Made by a program: the position numbers and the translations under genes. Shown here piece after piece: positions 34,915-43,295 of a stretch of DNA of 64,000 nt. Location: positions 1-64,000 of the forward strand of contig CASFPN010000043.1 in assembly GCA_949296425.1 (NCBI GenBank), given 5' to 3'. The notes under the pieces were generated by a model, which searched no databases, was not told the DNA's origin, and worked only from the letters and a program-made list of their open reading frames with translations. The stretch comes from an uncultured bacterium. GTDB lineage: Bacteria > Cyanobacteriota > Vampirovibrionia > Gastranaerophilales > Gastranaerophilaceae. The stretch's first letter is position 1. Every line of letters starts with the position of its first letter.

Positions 34915-35274
34915 ATGTATAATCATAACAAAAGTCTTACACCTTATGCAAAAGCTTTAAGAAAGAACATGACACCAGAAGAGCGCTGTTTGTGGTATAA
35001 TTTTTTACGTCAATATAAAATTCGTTTTCTCCGTCAAAAAGTTATTAAAAATTATATTGTTGATTTTTATTGTTCAAAGGCATCATTGATTATTGAAATT
35101 GATGGCAGTCAGCATTATGAAGATAACGCAATATTAAATGACAGATTTCGAGATGAAGAATTGAGCAAGCTCGGATATAAGGTTTTAAGATTTACTAATA
35201 TGGATATAAAAAATAATTTTGAGGGAGTTTGTTTTGTAATTGATAAAAATGTACAGGAAAGAATCCCCCTTTAA
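34915..35274 (+). CDS. DUF559 (very-short-patch-repair-like) endonuclease-domain protein
   Basis: 119 residues. Motifs of the PD-(D/E)xK-type DUF559 domain are present: MTPEERCLWYNFLRQYKIRF, FLRQKVIKNYIVDFYCSKAS (Asp) and LIIEIDGSQHYED (E-x-D/Q), then YKVLRFTNMDI. Related domains occur in Vsr-type nicking enzymes. The ATG at 34915 is placed directly after repeat R2, whose end provides GGAGGAA. A third copy of the repeat lies just beyond the stop. The gene and its flanking repeats look like one mobile unit, though no transposase is present. Confidence 0.85.
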   Translation: MYNHNKSLTPYAKALRKNMTPEERCLWYNFLRQYKIRFLRQKVIKNYIVDFYCSKASLIIEIDGSQHYEDNAILNDRFRDEELSKLGYKVLRFTNMDIKNNFEGVCFVIDKNVQERIPL

Positions 35275-35302
35275 TTCCCCCTTTACAAGGGGGATAATAT
35301 TT

Positions 35303-35350
35303 ATACCTTCCTAGCAAAGGGAGGGAGATCGCGTAAGCGGTGGAGGAATT
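35303..35350 (+). repeat. REP-like repeat R3 downstream of DUF559 gene
   Basis: Same family as R1 (CCTTCCTAGCAAAGGGAGGG then CGCGTAAGCGGTGGAGGAAT). It overlaps the stop codon of the minus-strand gene at 35349. A separate CCCCCTTT-ACA-AGGGGG palindrome lies immediately upstream. Confidence 0.7.
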
Positions 35351-35681
35351 AATTATTTTTATTTTTCGCAACGCCTGGTGCATCTTTTATAATAAACGGT
35401 CTTACAAATGCCCAGGTGCCGTATAGTGATGTTAAAAGTCCTGCCCCCATTGTGGTTTTAAAAAGTTTAGGATGCTTCATTTTATTGACGAGTCCGCCTA
35501 AAGTTACAAGAGTTGTTCCTGCCATAATCCCGAGATAACCTTTAAATATAGTTCTCGGCACAACAATTGTATCTGTCATGTCTGATGAATTTCTTGTCTT
35601 TTCTTGAATTCTGTCAAGCCAGCTTTGCCTGCTTGATGAAGTGCCTGCAAATCCTAAATTGGTTATCATCTGAATTTTCAT
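35349..35681 (-). CDS. Small membrane protein with N-terminal F-x-G motif
   Basis: 110 residues with two hydrophobic segments (YLGIMAGTTLVTLGGLV and MGAGLLTSLYGTWAFV) linked by a short basic loop. The N-terminus MKIQMITNLGFAGTSSS carries the F-x-G motif also seen in the M16 peptidase and the protein at 57824. AGGGA precedes the ATG. Repeat R3 abuts its stop codon. I do not recognise the family. Confidence 0.65.
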   Translation of the reverse strand: MKIQMITNLGFAGTSSSRQSWLDRIQEKTRNSSDMTDTIVVPRTIFKGYLGIMAGTTLVTLGGLVNKMKHPKLFKTTMGAGLLTSLYGTWAFVRPFIIKDAPGVAKNKNN

Positions 35682-35846
35682 AATGTCCCTAATCTATTCA
35701 GGAATGTATTTAAAAATGGCCTGAATTTACAGTTAAGAGCATAGCACACTTAATATAAACTTTCAAGCAACAGACTAAGTTGCAAATGTTGTTAAAATAC
35801 GTTATTATTATTAAAGCTAAATTGTTAATTAAATAAGGAGGGAAAT

Positions 35847-36607
35847 ATGAAAAAATTATTTGCTAATGCTTTTCGGGGGGGGGGCATTCTCAGCTCCCTG
35901 TAAGGTTTTTAAATGGATTTACCCTTGCCGAGGTATTGATTACTCTTGGTGTTATCGGTGTTGTTGCGGCCATGACTTTGCCTGTATTGATTAGTAAATA
36001 CCGTGACAGACAGTATGTGACAGGATTGAAAAAAGCAGTTGCAATTTTAGATAATGCGTACAGGCTTGCGATTTTTGAAAACGGCGGTAGTAATGATTTT
36101 GGTTATCTGGAAGCAGAATATGTTCCGCTCCCGCCAGAGGAAGGCTCAGGGGTTTATAATAAAAACGGTAATTACAATTCAGACATGTTGTTCAAGGCAA
36201 TGAAAAGCCATCTCAATGTTATAAAAGATTGTGGAAAAAACAGTGAGGACGGATGTTTCCCTGAAACATTGAAGTCTCCGTTCCGTGATAAAACTTGGAG
36301 TATTGTCCATAATCAAGGGAATTCAAGACGTTTTTTTATATTGAGTGACGGCATGAGTATCGGAATTACTCCGGCTCTTGCTTATATTGATGTAAACGGA
36401 TTAAAAGGACCGAATACTTTAGGTATTGATGTATTTCAGATTGCTTTAAATGAAAATGGTATCGGGTGGTATGATGACGGCAGTAATGGAACTCTGGAAT
36501 GTTATACAAATGAGTTTACCTGCTCGTCCTGGGTAATGGTTAATGACAACATTGATTATATTCATTGTGATGATTTGAATTGGAAAACTAAAACAAAGTG
36601 CAAATAA
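35847..36607 (+). CDS. Pilin D: prepilin-like protein with out-of-frame leader (G10 run, inverted module)
   Basis: The ATG at 35847 follows AAGGAGGG, the best ribosome site among the pilins. The leader MKKLFANAFRGGGILSSL reads through ten G (35875-35884) to a TAA at 35901. With eleven G it becomes RGGGHSQLPVRFLNGFTLAEV, fully open to 36607. Gly precedes Phe at the cleavage site and Glu5 is present. The body contains AYIDVNGLKGPNTLGIDVF. The single-frame part starts only inside the signal helix, so no processed product could come from it. As in pilin B the module is reversed relative to the gene. The gene lies upstream of gap on the same strand but with its own signals. Confidence 0.82.
35872..35895 (+). 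repeat. G10 module, copy 4 (inverted relative to gene)
   Basis: TTC, ten G (35875-35884), CATTCTCAGCT: one A shorter than the consensus after the run, G on the + strand. Confidence 0.93.
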
Positions 36608-36710
36608 TTAACTATTTCTTAATATTTGAAAGGCAGTAACCACTTGATTAGTTTTTTTGTTAATGATATAAAAACCATGTGAGAGTTTTTATAAAAGAAA
36701 GGAAACACTT

Positions 36711-37715
36711 ATGGTAAATGTAGCAATTAACGGTTTTGGTAGAATCGGCCGTAACACTTTACGTGCCGCTATCAGAGAAGGTATTTTTGACAAAATTAAT
36801 TATGTAGCAATCAACGACCCCGGTTTGAAACCTGCTGAAGCTGCTTTGTTATTCAAACACGATTCAGTTATGGGTAAATTCGACGGTACTGTTGAAGCTT
36901 ATGAAGAAGGTATTATCGTAAATGGTAAAAAAATCAAATTCTTCGCAGAAAAAGATCCTGCTCAATTACCTTGGAAAGATTTAGGTGTAGAAGTTGTTGT
37001 TGAATCAACAGGTTTCTTCACAGATGCAACAAAAGCTCATGCTCATATTGATGCCGGTGCTAAAAAAGTTATCATTTCAGCTCCTGCTACAAATGAAGAT
37101 ATTACAATTGTTTTGGGTGTAAATGATAAAGAATACGACCCTGCAAAACACAATGTAATTTCTATGGCATCTTGTACAACTAACTGTTTGGCTCCTGTAG
37201 CTAAAGTTATTGATGAAAAATTCGGTATCGTTAAAGGTTTGATGACAACTGTTCACTCATACACAGGCGACCAGAGAATTTTAGACGCAGGTCACAAAGA
37301 TCCGAGAAGAGCCAGAGCCGGTGCTTTGAATATCGTTCCTACAAAAACAGGTGCAGCAAAAGCAGTTGCTCTTGTATTACCTCAATTGAAAGGTAAATTG
37401 GACGGTTTCGCTATGAGAGTTCCTACTCCGGACGTATCTTTAGTTGACGTTGTATTTGAACTTTCTAAAGATGTTACTGTAGAAGAAGTTAATGCAGCAT
37501 TAAAAGCAGGTGCTGACGGACACGTTCTTTGCTATACTGAAGAACCGTTAGTATCTTCTGACTACATCGGAACATCTCAATCATCAACTGTTGACGCTTT
37601 GTTAACTCGTGTAATGGGCGGAAACCAGGTTAAAATCATTTCTTGGTACGATAACGAAATGGGTTATTCTACAAGATTGGCTGAAACCACATTGATGGTT
37701 GCTTCAAAATTATAA
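36711..37715 (+). CDS. gap: Glyceraldehyde-3-phosphate dehydrogenase (type I)
   Basis: 334 residues. The NAD-binding motif NGFGRIGRNTLRA is N-terminal, the catalytic SMASCTTNCLAPVAKV holds the nucleophilic Cys, and the TVHSYTGDQRILD and TGAAKAVALVLPQLKGKL segments are intact. It oxidises glyceraldehyde 3-phosphate to 1,3-bisphosphoglycerate in glycolysis. Codon use is noticeably tidier than in its neighbours (frequent GGT, GAA, AAA), typical of a highly expressed gene, and AAAGGAAA precedes the ATG. A strong terminator follows. Together with pgi and PFOR it supports a glycolytic, fermentative lifestyle. Confidence 0.97.
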   Translation: MVNVAINGFGRIGRNTLRAAIREGIFDKINYVAINDPGLKPAEAALLFKHDSVMGKFDGTVEAYEEGIIVNGKKIKFFAEKDPAQLPWKDLGVEVVVESTGFFTDATKAHAHIDAGAKKVIISAPATNEDITIVLGVNDKEYDPAKHNVISMASCTTNCLAPVAKVIDEKFGIVKGLMTTVHSYTGDQRILDAGHKDPRRARAGALNIVPTKTGAAKAVALVLPQLKGKLDGFAMRVPTPDVSLVDVVFELSKDVTVEEVNAALKAGADGHVLCYTEEPLVSSDYIGTSQSSTVDALLTRVMGGNQVKIISWYDNEMGYSTRLAETTLMVASKL

Positions 37716-37741
37716 TTTTTTGAAGTCACATATTATTAAAC

Positions 37742-37772
37742 AAAAGAGTTCGTCTGTTTGACGGACTCTTTT
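37742..37772 (+). terminator. Terminator after gap
   Basis: Stem AAAAGAGTTCGTC/GACGGACTCTTTT (one G-T pair) with a TGTTT loop. Confidence 0.88.
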
Positions 37773-37840
37773 GTTATACAGTTGTGTGATTGTATATTTT
37801 TTCCCTCTATTAATAATTAGTTTATAAAGGAGGAAAATTT

Positions 37841-38032
37841 ATGCATATTTTAAAACTAATTACGTTTATTCTTGTTATTATAGGAGCTTTAAATTGGGGA
37901 TTGGTAGGCTTTTTCAATATTGATCTGGTTGCAATGATATTTGGAGAAATGACAGTCCTGTCAAGAATAGTTTATTCTCTTGTCGGTATCAGTGCTGTAA
38001 TTTATGCCGCATTAGCCTATAAAGATTTGTAA
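37841..38032 (+). CDS. DUF378 family small membrane protein
   Basis: 63 residues, two membrane spans. ITFILVIIGALNWGLVGFF and the following NIDLVAMIFGEM, then LSRIVYSLVGISAVIY match the compact DUF378 family, whose role is unknown. AGGAGGA precedes the ATG. It stands alone between gap and the convergent purA, with stop codons only a few bases apart. Confidence 0.85.
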   Translation: MHILKLITFILVIIGALNWGLVGFFNIDLVAMIFGEMTVLSRIVYSLVGISAVIYAALAYKDL

Positions 38033-38037
38033 TATGT

Positions 38038-39318
38038 TTAGTTCTTGAAAATTGTCTGTTCTCTGTCAGGGCCTACGCTGATAATTGAAATCGGAATTTC
38101 CAGCAGTTCTTCGATACGTGCAAGATATTTTTTGCAGTTATCAGGTAATTCGTTGTATTCTTTAATATCAGATATATTTTTCCACCATCCTTTATGGATT
38201 TCATAGACAGGCTCCATATATTTATGGATAAAAACGTCAGTGGGATAACTTTTATACACATTTCCGTTTCTGGTATCTTTATACCCTGTACAGATTTTTA
38301 TTTCATCAAACGTATCAAATACATCAATTTTTGTTAATGCAATAGATGTTAAGCCGCCAACCAACACGGCATATTTCATTGTTACTGCATCAAACCAGCC
38401 GCAGCGTCTTGGTCTGCCTGTTGTAACACCGTATTCGTGTCCTATTTCCCGGATTTTGTCGCCGGTTTCGTCTTTTAGTTCTGTAACAAAAGGCCCTTCG
38501 CCTACTCTTGTTACATAGGCTTTTGCAACACCTATAACTTCATCAATCATTGTCGGACCGTATCCAGAGCCTGTTGCAGCACCGCCGCCTATAGGGTTAG
38601 ATGAAGTTACAAACGGATATGTTCCGTAATCAACATCAAGCATTACCCCTTGTGCACCTTCGAAAAGTATTGCTTTACCGCTTCGTTTGGCATCTTCAAG
38701 TTCTTTTTGCCAGGTTTCGCATACGTAAGGTCTGAAAATTTCGGCATATTTTTCACAAAGAGCGAGAATGCAATCTTTTGTATAAGGTTGAAGTCCGTAA
38801 ACTTTTTCCAGAATTTTGTTTTTTAAAGGAAGTATTATATCAAGTTTTTCATTAAGAGCTTCTTGTGAATACAAATCTTGAATTTTTAGACCGATTCTTG
38901 CCATTTTGTCGGTGTAGGTAGGACCTATGCCTTTTTTTGTTGTTCCTATTTTGCCCTTAGTGGCAGTACTTTCGGCATATCCGTCCACTTCCGTGTGATA
39001 AGGCATTGTGATAGAAGCAAGCGGATTAATTTTAAGATTTGAAACATCAATACCTTCATTTATTAGTCCCTGTACTTCCTGTTCAAAATATTCGGGCAAA
39101 ATAACTGTTCCTGCGCCGATGAAGCATTTTTTCCCTTTATATAAAATACCTGATGGTATTAAATGAAATTTAAAAGTTTTGTTATGAGCGACAACAGTGT
39201 GTCCTGCGTTGCATCCGCCCTGATATCTTATAATCAAATCAGCATCCTGCGCTAATATATCAGTAATTTTAGCTTTGCCTTCATCGCCCCACTGAGCGCC
39301 TACTACAACCTTATTCAT
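38038..39318 (-). CDS. purA: Adenylosuccinate synthase
   Basis: 426 residues. The GTP-binding start VVGAQWGDEGKAKITDILA, the IMP-site QGGCNAGHTVV, ATKGKIGTTKKGIGPTYTDK and VTTGRPRRCGWFD are all present. It joins IMP and aspartate with GTP hydrolysis on the way to AMP. A typical Lys-Gly-K motif follows the first signature in the usual place. The ATG at 39318 has AAGGGATATG-type spacing with AAAGGA upstream. No other purine genes are in the window. Confidence 0.97.
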   Translation of the reverse strand: MNKVVVGAQWGDEGKAKITDILAQDADLIIRYQGGCNAGHTVVAHNKTFKFHLIPSGILYKGKKCFIGAGTVILPEYFEQEVQGLINEGIDVSNLKINPLASITMPYHTEVDGYAESTATKGKIGTTKKGIGPTYTDKMARIGLKIQDLYSQEALNEKLDIILPLKNKILEKVYGLQPYTKDCILALCEKYAEIFRPYVCETWQKELEDAKRSGKAILFEGAQGVMLDVDYGTYPFVTSSNPIGGGAATGSGYGPTMIDEVIGVAKAYVTRVGEGPFVTELKDETGDKIREIGHEYGVTTGRPRRCGWFDAVTMKYAVLVGGLTSIALTKIDVFDTFDEIKICTGYKDTRNGNVYKSYPTDVFIHKYMEPVYEIHKGWWKNISDIKEYNELPDNCKKYLARIEELLEIPISIISVGPDREQTIFKN

Positions 39319-39370
39319 ATCCCTTATCCTTTCATAAAGCTTTTTCCTGATTTATTTTAGCACAAAAAGT

Positions 39371-39483
39371 TTATTTAATCCAAGGGTAATCTTCAGGTAT
39401 TTTCCATCCATTTTTAATTATTGATACTTCGGGCAAGGTAAACCGTTTAGTAATCAGCCTTTCTAGGGGCAATTCCCAGCTTG
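39371..39483 (-). pseudogene. Decayed pilin copy: leader module fused to pilin C-terminus
   Basis: On the minus strand, directly after the etfA stop, AAGCTGGGAATTGCCCC (a degenerate module with four C) runs into a frame reading FTLPEV, which jumps straight to SIIKNGWKIPEDYPWIK and a stop at 39371. The last part matches the end of pilin C (QKDGWVISKDYPW). The whole mature domain between signal and tail is missing, and the leader ATG is gone. Confidence 0.75.
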
Positions 39484-40482
39484 CTACTCTTTATTGTTTA
39501 ATATTTCTGTTGTTAATTTTGGCAGAATTTCAAAAGCATCCCCGACAATTCCGCAGTCGCTTATTTCAAATATAGGAGCTTTTTCATCTGTATTAATTGC
39601 AATAATTTTGTCACTATCCTGCATCCCTACAATGTGTTGAATAGCACCTGAAATCCCGCAGGCTATATAGAGTTTTGGCGTAACTGTTTTTCCTGTCTGT
39701 CCTATTTGAATATCGACAGGAGCAAGTCCCATTTCAACTGCCCCGCGGCTAGCTGCTATGCAGGCTCCAATGCTTTCTGCAAAATTTTTCAATAACTCAA
39801 ATCCCGCTTCATTTTTCATCCCTTTGCCGCCCGCAACAATAATATCAGCACTGTCAAGTTCATTTATTGCAGTATTTAAGCCTTTTACAAATTCTACAAA
39901 TTTTACTTTTGTATCAACGTTGTCAATATCAGGTTTAATATAAATAAATTTTGTATCTTTTACTATATTTTCAGGCGCGGGTTTAAATACTTTTGGTCTT
40001 ACGGTTGCCATTTGCGGCAGAGTTTTGCACAAAATTGTTGCCATCAACTTGCCGCCAAATGTCGGACGTGTTGCAGCAAGCTGTCCTTTTTCATTAATAT
40101 CAAGCCCTGTGCAGTCAGCCGTTAAGCCGGTATGAAGCGAGGATGAAATTTTCGGAGCAAGATCCCTTCCCTGTGTTGTTGCACCAATAAGGACAATTTC
40201 AGGCTTAACTTCATTGATAACATCTACTGCTATTTTAGAGTATAGTTCTGTTGAATAGTTCGCAAACCTATCATGTTCAGCGATATAAACATAGTCAAAA
40301 CCTGAGTTTATAAAAGCTTCTTTAAATTCTTCAGCTAATCCGGTTTTGCATATTAAAAGCGCCGAAACATCAGCGTTGTTTAATTTTTTCGCAAGTTCCT
40401 GAGCTTTATAAGCGAGTTCAAAAAGTACTGTATGAATATAATTCTCTTTTGTAACTTCTGCATATAATAGTATATTACTCAA
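39484..40482 (-). CDS. etfA: Electron transfer flavoprotein alpha subunit
   Basis: 332 residues. The N-terminal domain (VLIGATTQGRDLAPKISSSL) and the C-terminal FAD-binding domain (AVEMGLAPVDIQIGQTGKTV, ACGISGAIQHIVGMQDSDK, then AIFEISDCGIVGD-type ending) are intact. EtfA pairs with EtfB to carry electrons from flavin dehydrogenases. It lacks an N-terminal ferredoxin domain. Its start overlaps the etfB stop by 8 nt, the usual etfB-etfA coupling. No acyl-CoA dehydrogenase or ETF-quinone reductase is adjacent, so its redox partners are open. Confidence 0.95.
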   Translation of the reverse strand: MSNILLYAEVTKENYIHTVLFELAYKAQELAKKLNNADVSALLICKTGLAEEFKEAFINSGFDYVYIAEHDRFANYSTELYSKIAVDVINEVKPEIVLIGATTQGRDLAPKISSSLHTGLTADCTGLDINEKGQLAATRPTFGGKLMATILCKTLPQMATVRPKVFKPAPENIVKDTKFIYIKPDIDNVDTKVKFVEFVKGLNTAINELDSADIIVAGGKGMKNEAGFELLKNFAESIGACIAASRGAVEMGLAPVDIQIGQTGKTVTPKLYIACGISGAIQHIVGMQDSDKIIAINTDEKAPIFEISDCGIVGDAFEILPKLTTEILNNKE

Positions 40483-41260
40483 TGTTCAGCCCTCCGAATT
40501 CTTTTATTTTTTCCGCAAGAGCTATACAATTTTCGCAGATTTCACATTTTTCTCTGTTATGTACAGGACGGAAAGCTTTGCTTACATAAGTGGGAGACCC
40601 TTTAATCCCGGTGTCCTCTGGAGTTAATCCTATATCATCCATTGAATAAGTTGTAATGCAAGCATTTTTTGCTTTTATAAATCCATTTATCAGAGGGCGT
40701 GTTGTTTCTTCAATCCCTTTTAGCACACAAACAAGAGCTGGAAATTCTACTTTAAGTGTTTCAAAACCTTCTTCAATTTGCCTTACAGCACAAATTGAGC
40801 TGCTGTCGCATTGTTTTAATTCTTTTACAAATGTAATCTGAGGAATGCCAAGCTGATTTGCAATACTCGGCCCTGTTTGTGCGGTATCACCATCTATTGC
40901 AAATTGACCGCAAATTATTAAATCATAATCCTGTAGTTTTGATTTAATTGCTGAAGCTATTGTTTTGCCTGTAGCATAAGTATCTGCGCCGGCAAATTTT
41001 TTATCGGAAATTAACACACCTTTATCACATCCGAGTGCTATTGCCTGACGTAATATAGATTCAGCCTGCTTGGGTCCCATTGTCAAAACGGTTATTTCAA
41101 CATTTTCAAGATTTTGCTTTAGCTTTAAAGCTTCTTCTATCGCATAAACATCATAAGGGTTTATTATACTTTCGACCCCTTCCCGTTGAATCGTGTTATT
41201 TTCAGTCCACTTGATGTCTGTTGTGTCAGGAACCTGTTTTATACAGACTATAATTTTCAT
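40475..41260 (-). CDS. etfB: Electron transfer flavoprotein beta subunit
   Basis: 261 residues. The start MKIIVCIKQVPDTTDIKW, the AMP/FAD-domain DLIICGQFAIDGDTAQTGPS and VCVLKGIEETTRPLINGFI are typical. The C-terminus ends with NREKCEICENCIALAEKIKE, where three Cys in a CxxCxxC arrangement might bind metal or disulfide-bond; most EtfB lack this. It overlaps etfA by 8 nt and follows a small Cys-containing protein by 9 nt. In bifurcating systems EtfB carries the second FAD, but the bifurcating motif cannot be judged by eye here. Confidence 0.93.
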   Translation of the reverse strand: MKIIVCIKQVPDTTDIKWTENNTIQREGVESIINPYDVYAIEEALKLKQNLENVEITVLTMGPKQAESILRQAIALGCDKGVLISDKKFAGADTYATGKTIASAIKSKLQDYDLIICGQFAIDGDTAQTGPSIANQLGIPQITFVKELKQCDSSSICAVRQIEEGFETLKVEFPALVCVLKGIEETTRPLINGFIKAKNACITTYSMDDIGLTPEDTGIKGSPTYVSKAFRPVHNREKCEICENCIALAEKIKEFGGLNIE

Positions 41261-41269
41261 ATTAAAACC

Positions 41270-41452
41270 TTATCTGTGAATTTTAGATGCTTTTTGTCTG
41301 GCTGTTGTTTCAAGCAAAGCATTATATGCAAGCATGTATACCGAACATTTTCTTACGCTCGGTACAAACCAGGCGCAGCTTTCGAGTGTACAAACTTTAT
41401 CAATATCCGACCCTGCACTCATCAGCGGGCAATATGGAATGTCTTTAGCCAT
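41270..41452 (-). CDS. Small Cys-containing protein in etf operon
   Basis: 60 residues with four Cys (DIPYCPLMSAG, VCTLESCAWF, RKCSVYM). The pattern resembles small zinc or iron-sulfur proteins but the spacing is irregular. It lies 9 nt before etfB and 9 nt after the NfnA-like gene on the same strand, so it is part of the operon and may be an accessory redox or assembly factor. I do not recognise the family. Confidence 0.65.
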   Translation of the reverse strand: MAKDIPYCPLMSAGSDIDKVCTLESCAWFVPSVRKCSVYMLAYNALLETTARQKASKIHR

Positions 41453-41461
41453 AATTCTCTC

Positions 41462-42310
41462 CTATTTATTGACTGACTGTTTTAGTAAATTACAGTTTTC
41501 GTCACGTTTCCTTTCCTGATCTTTATAAATTTTAGTTCTGTTTATAACTTCGTCAAAATCAATTTTATGTGCATCAAAGTCAGGTCCGTCAACGCAGGCA
41601 AATTTTGTTTCCCCGCCGACAGTAAGACGGCATGCTCCGCACATTCCTGTACCGTCAACCATAATCGGATTCATGCTTGCTTCAGTATAAATCCCTTTAT
41701 CGCGGGTTAAATCCGCCACTGCTCTCATCATGGGCATTGGTCCGACGGCTATTGCGTAATCTATTTTCTCGCGTTCCATTAGCCTTTGCAAAACCTGTGT
41801 AACAAATCCTTTTTCGCCTAATGTTCCGTCATCCGTTGTTATAAAAAGTTCTGAACAGGCATCTTTCATTTTATCCTGCCAGAAAATTAAATCTTTTGTT
41901 CTGGCTCCCATAATCATGTAAACCTTGTTGCCTGCTTCTTTAAAAGCTTTAGCAATCAAATAACAAGGAGCTGCACCATAACCGCCGGCAAGACAGACAA
42001 CCGTTCCGTATTTTTTTATGTGTGTGGGTTGTCCGAGCGGGCCTGCAATATCATGAATCTCTTCGCCTTCATTTAAGGCCGCAAGTTGTTTTGTTGAATA
42101 CCCTACAGCCATGAATACAAGTGTCAGTTCGCCTTTTTCTTTGTTTACATCGGCAATGGTAAGCGGAACACGTTCACTGTTTTCGTTTGCTCTGAAAATT
42201 ATAAACTGTCCTGCCTTTGCATTTCTTACTACATAGGGTGCTTCAACCGTAATCTCAAACTGATTCGGGCACAATTCTTTTTTTGATAATATTTTGTATC
42301 CCATATTCAT
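41462..42310 (-). CDS. NfnA/SudB-like ferredoxin-NADP+ reductase subunit
   Basis: 282 residues. An FAD-binding domain with RVPLTIADV opens the protein, followed by the NAD(P) domain (VVCLAGGYGAAPCYLIAKAF, then YAIAVGPMPMMRAVADLT) and a C-terminal 2Fe-2S site, DGTGMCGACRLTVGGETKFACVDG. This matches the small subunit of NfnAB (sulfide dehydrogenase beta/SudB). The large partner (glutamate-synthase-like NfnB) is not in the window. I start at the ATG at 42310; an alternative ATG lies two codons in. It heads an operon with the small Cys protein and etfBA. Confidence 0.9.
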   Translation of the reverse strand: MNMGYKILSKKELCPNQFEITVEAPYVVRNAKAGQFIIFRANENSERVPLTIADVNKEKGELTLVFMAVGYSTKQLAALNEGEEIHDIAGPLGQPTHIKKYGTVVCLAGGYGAAPCYLIAKAFKEAGNKVYMIMGARTKDLIFWQDKMKDACSELFITTDDGTLGEKGFVTQVLQRLMEREKIDYAIAVGPMPMMRAVADLTRDKGIYTEASMNPIMVDGTGMCGACRLTVGGETKFACVDGPDFDAHKIDFDEVINRTKIYKDQERKRDENCNLLKQSVNK

Positions 42311-42366
42311 CTCTTTCTTATATACCAAATTATACACTAAAAATCGAAAGAGGACAATAGATGTTT

Positions 42367-43262
42367 TTAAGGTAAGCATTCAAAATATGTTTTTGTGCTG
42401 TCATACGGGCATTCATTTTTCAAAGCATAATAAGAACAGCCAATGCCGTTTGCTTTCTGGCTTGAGGTCAAATTACACGGGTTTCCGGCTCTTTCTTTAA
42501 CGTGTTCTTTGCCTTCATCGTATTCTATATTATCAAGTTCTTCATCGGACAATATTTCCGGCTTATTAGTTGCAGCTGCCAGAGCATCATTTTTAGAATT
42601 TATCTTAAAAACAAATATGTCATGTCCTAATTTATTAGGTTTTTTGGAACCGTTTGTATCTATACCTACATACACTTTTAATTCGATTATACTAAAGTTA
42701 ATATAACTTCCATCCGGCATAGCGTAAGTATTAAATATAGGATCACCAATTCCTGCAAGATCATTAACAGTTACAACTTGCTTATTATTATATGTTCTTA
42801 TTGTTTCATTATTCCTTCTATCAATAAAATTATCCGTCACTTTCCAGGGGGCGTTTATTCGTTTATTTATCAAACTCTTAAACAAAATCTCATAACATTC
42901 GTCAGCGTGATCATACGGCATACCGCTGCCGACATCATACGGATAGTATGCACAATACTGTGCAAAATTGTCAATTCCTGAATCAGCCTTTGCTTTTAAA
43001 ATAGCCTGAGAAACAACAGATATTGATTTTTTGTATTGAGTTTCAAGTGCTTTGTTTTGGAATTTATGAATTAATGACGGCATTGTCATAGCAGCAACAA
43101 CACCTATTATGCCGAGCGTGATTAACACCTCTGCTAAAGTGAACGCACATTTGTGTTGACAGTTCAACAGGGCTATGTGTGTAGTCCGCTCTGGTAAACT
43201 AAATCGTTCACTAGTCAGGCTTTCGGGGGGGGGGCAATTCTCAGCTTCTTAATCTTTTTCAT
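42367..43262 (-). CDS. Pilin E: prepilin-like protein with out-of-frame leader (C10 run)
   Basis: The ATG at 43262 follows AGAGGAG. The leader MKKIKKLRIAPPPKA stops in the current frame after the ten-C run (43225-43234). With eleven C it continues as ESLTSERFSLPERTTHIALL into CAFTLAEVLITLGIIG and on to 42367. Leader and linker are nearly identical to pilin A at DNA level, while the mature parts differ (here VGIDTNGSKKPNKLGHDIF and a Cys-rich end CPYDSTKTYFECLP). This points to recent duplication or gene conversion of the 5' part only. Ala precedes Phe at the cleavage site. The promoter lies across the stop of the PfkB gene. Confidence 0.82.
43222..43246 (+). repeat. G10 module, copy 5
   Basis: TTC, ten G (43225-43234), CAATTCTCAGCT on the + strand. 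Confidence 0.95.
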
Positions 43263-43295
43263 AATAAAACTCCTCTTAATTTTTACAACTTTTCT

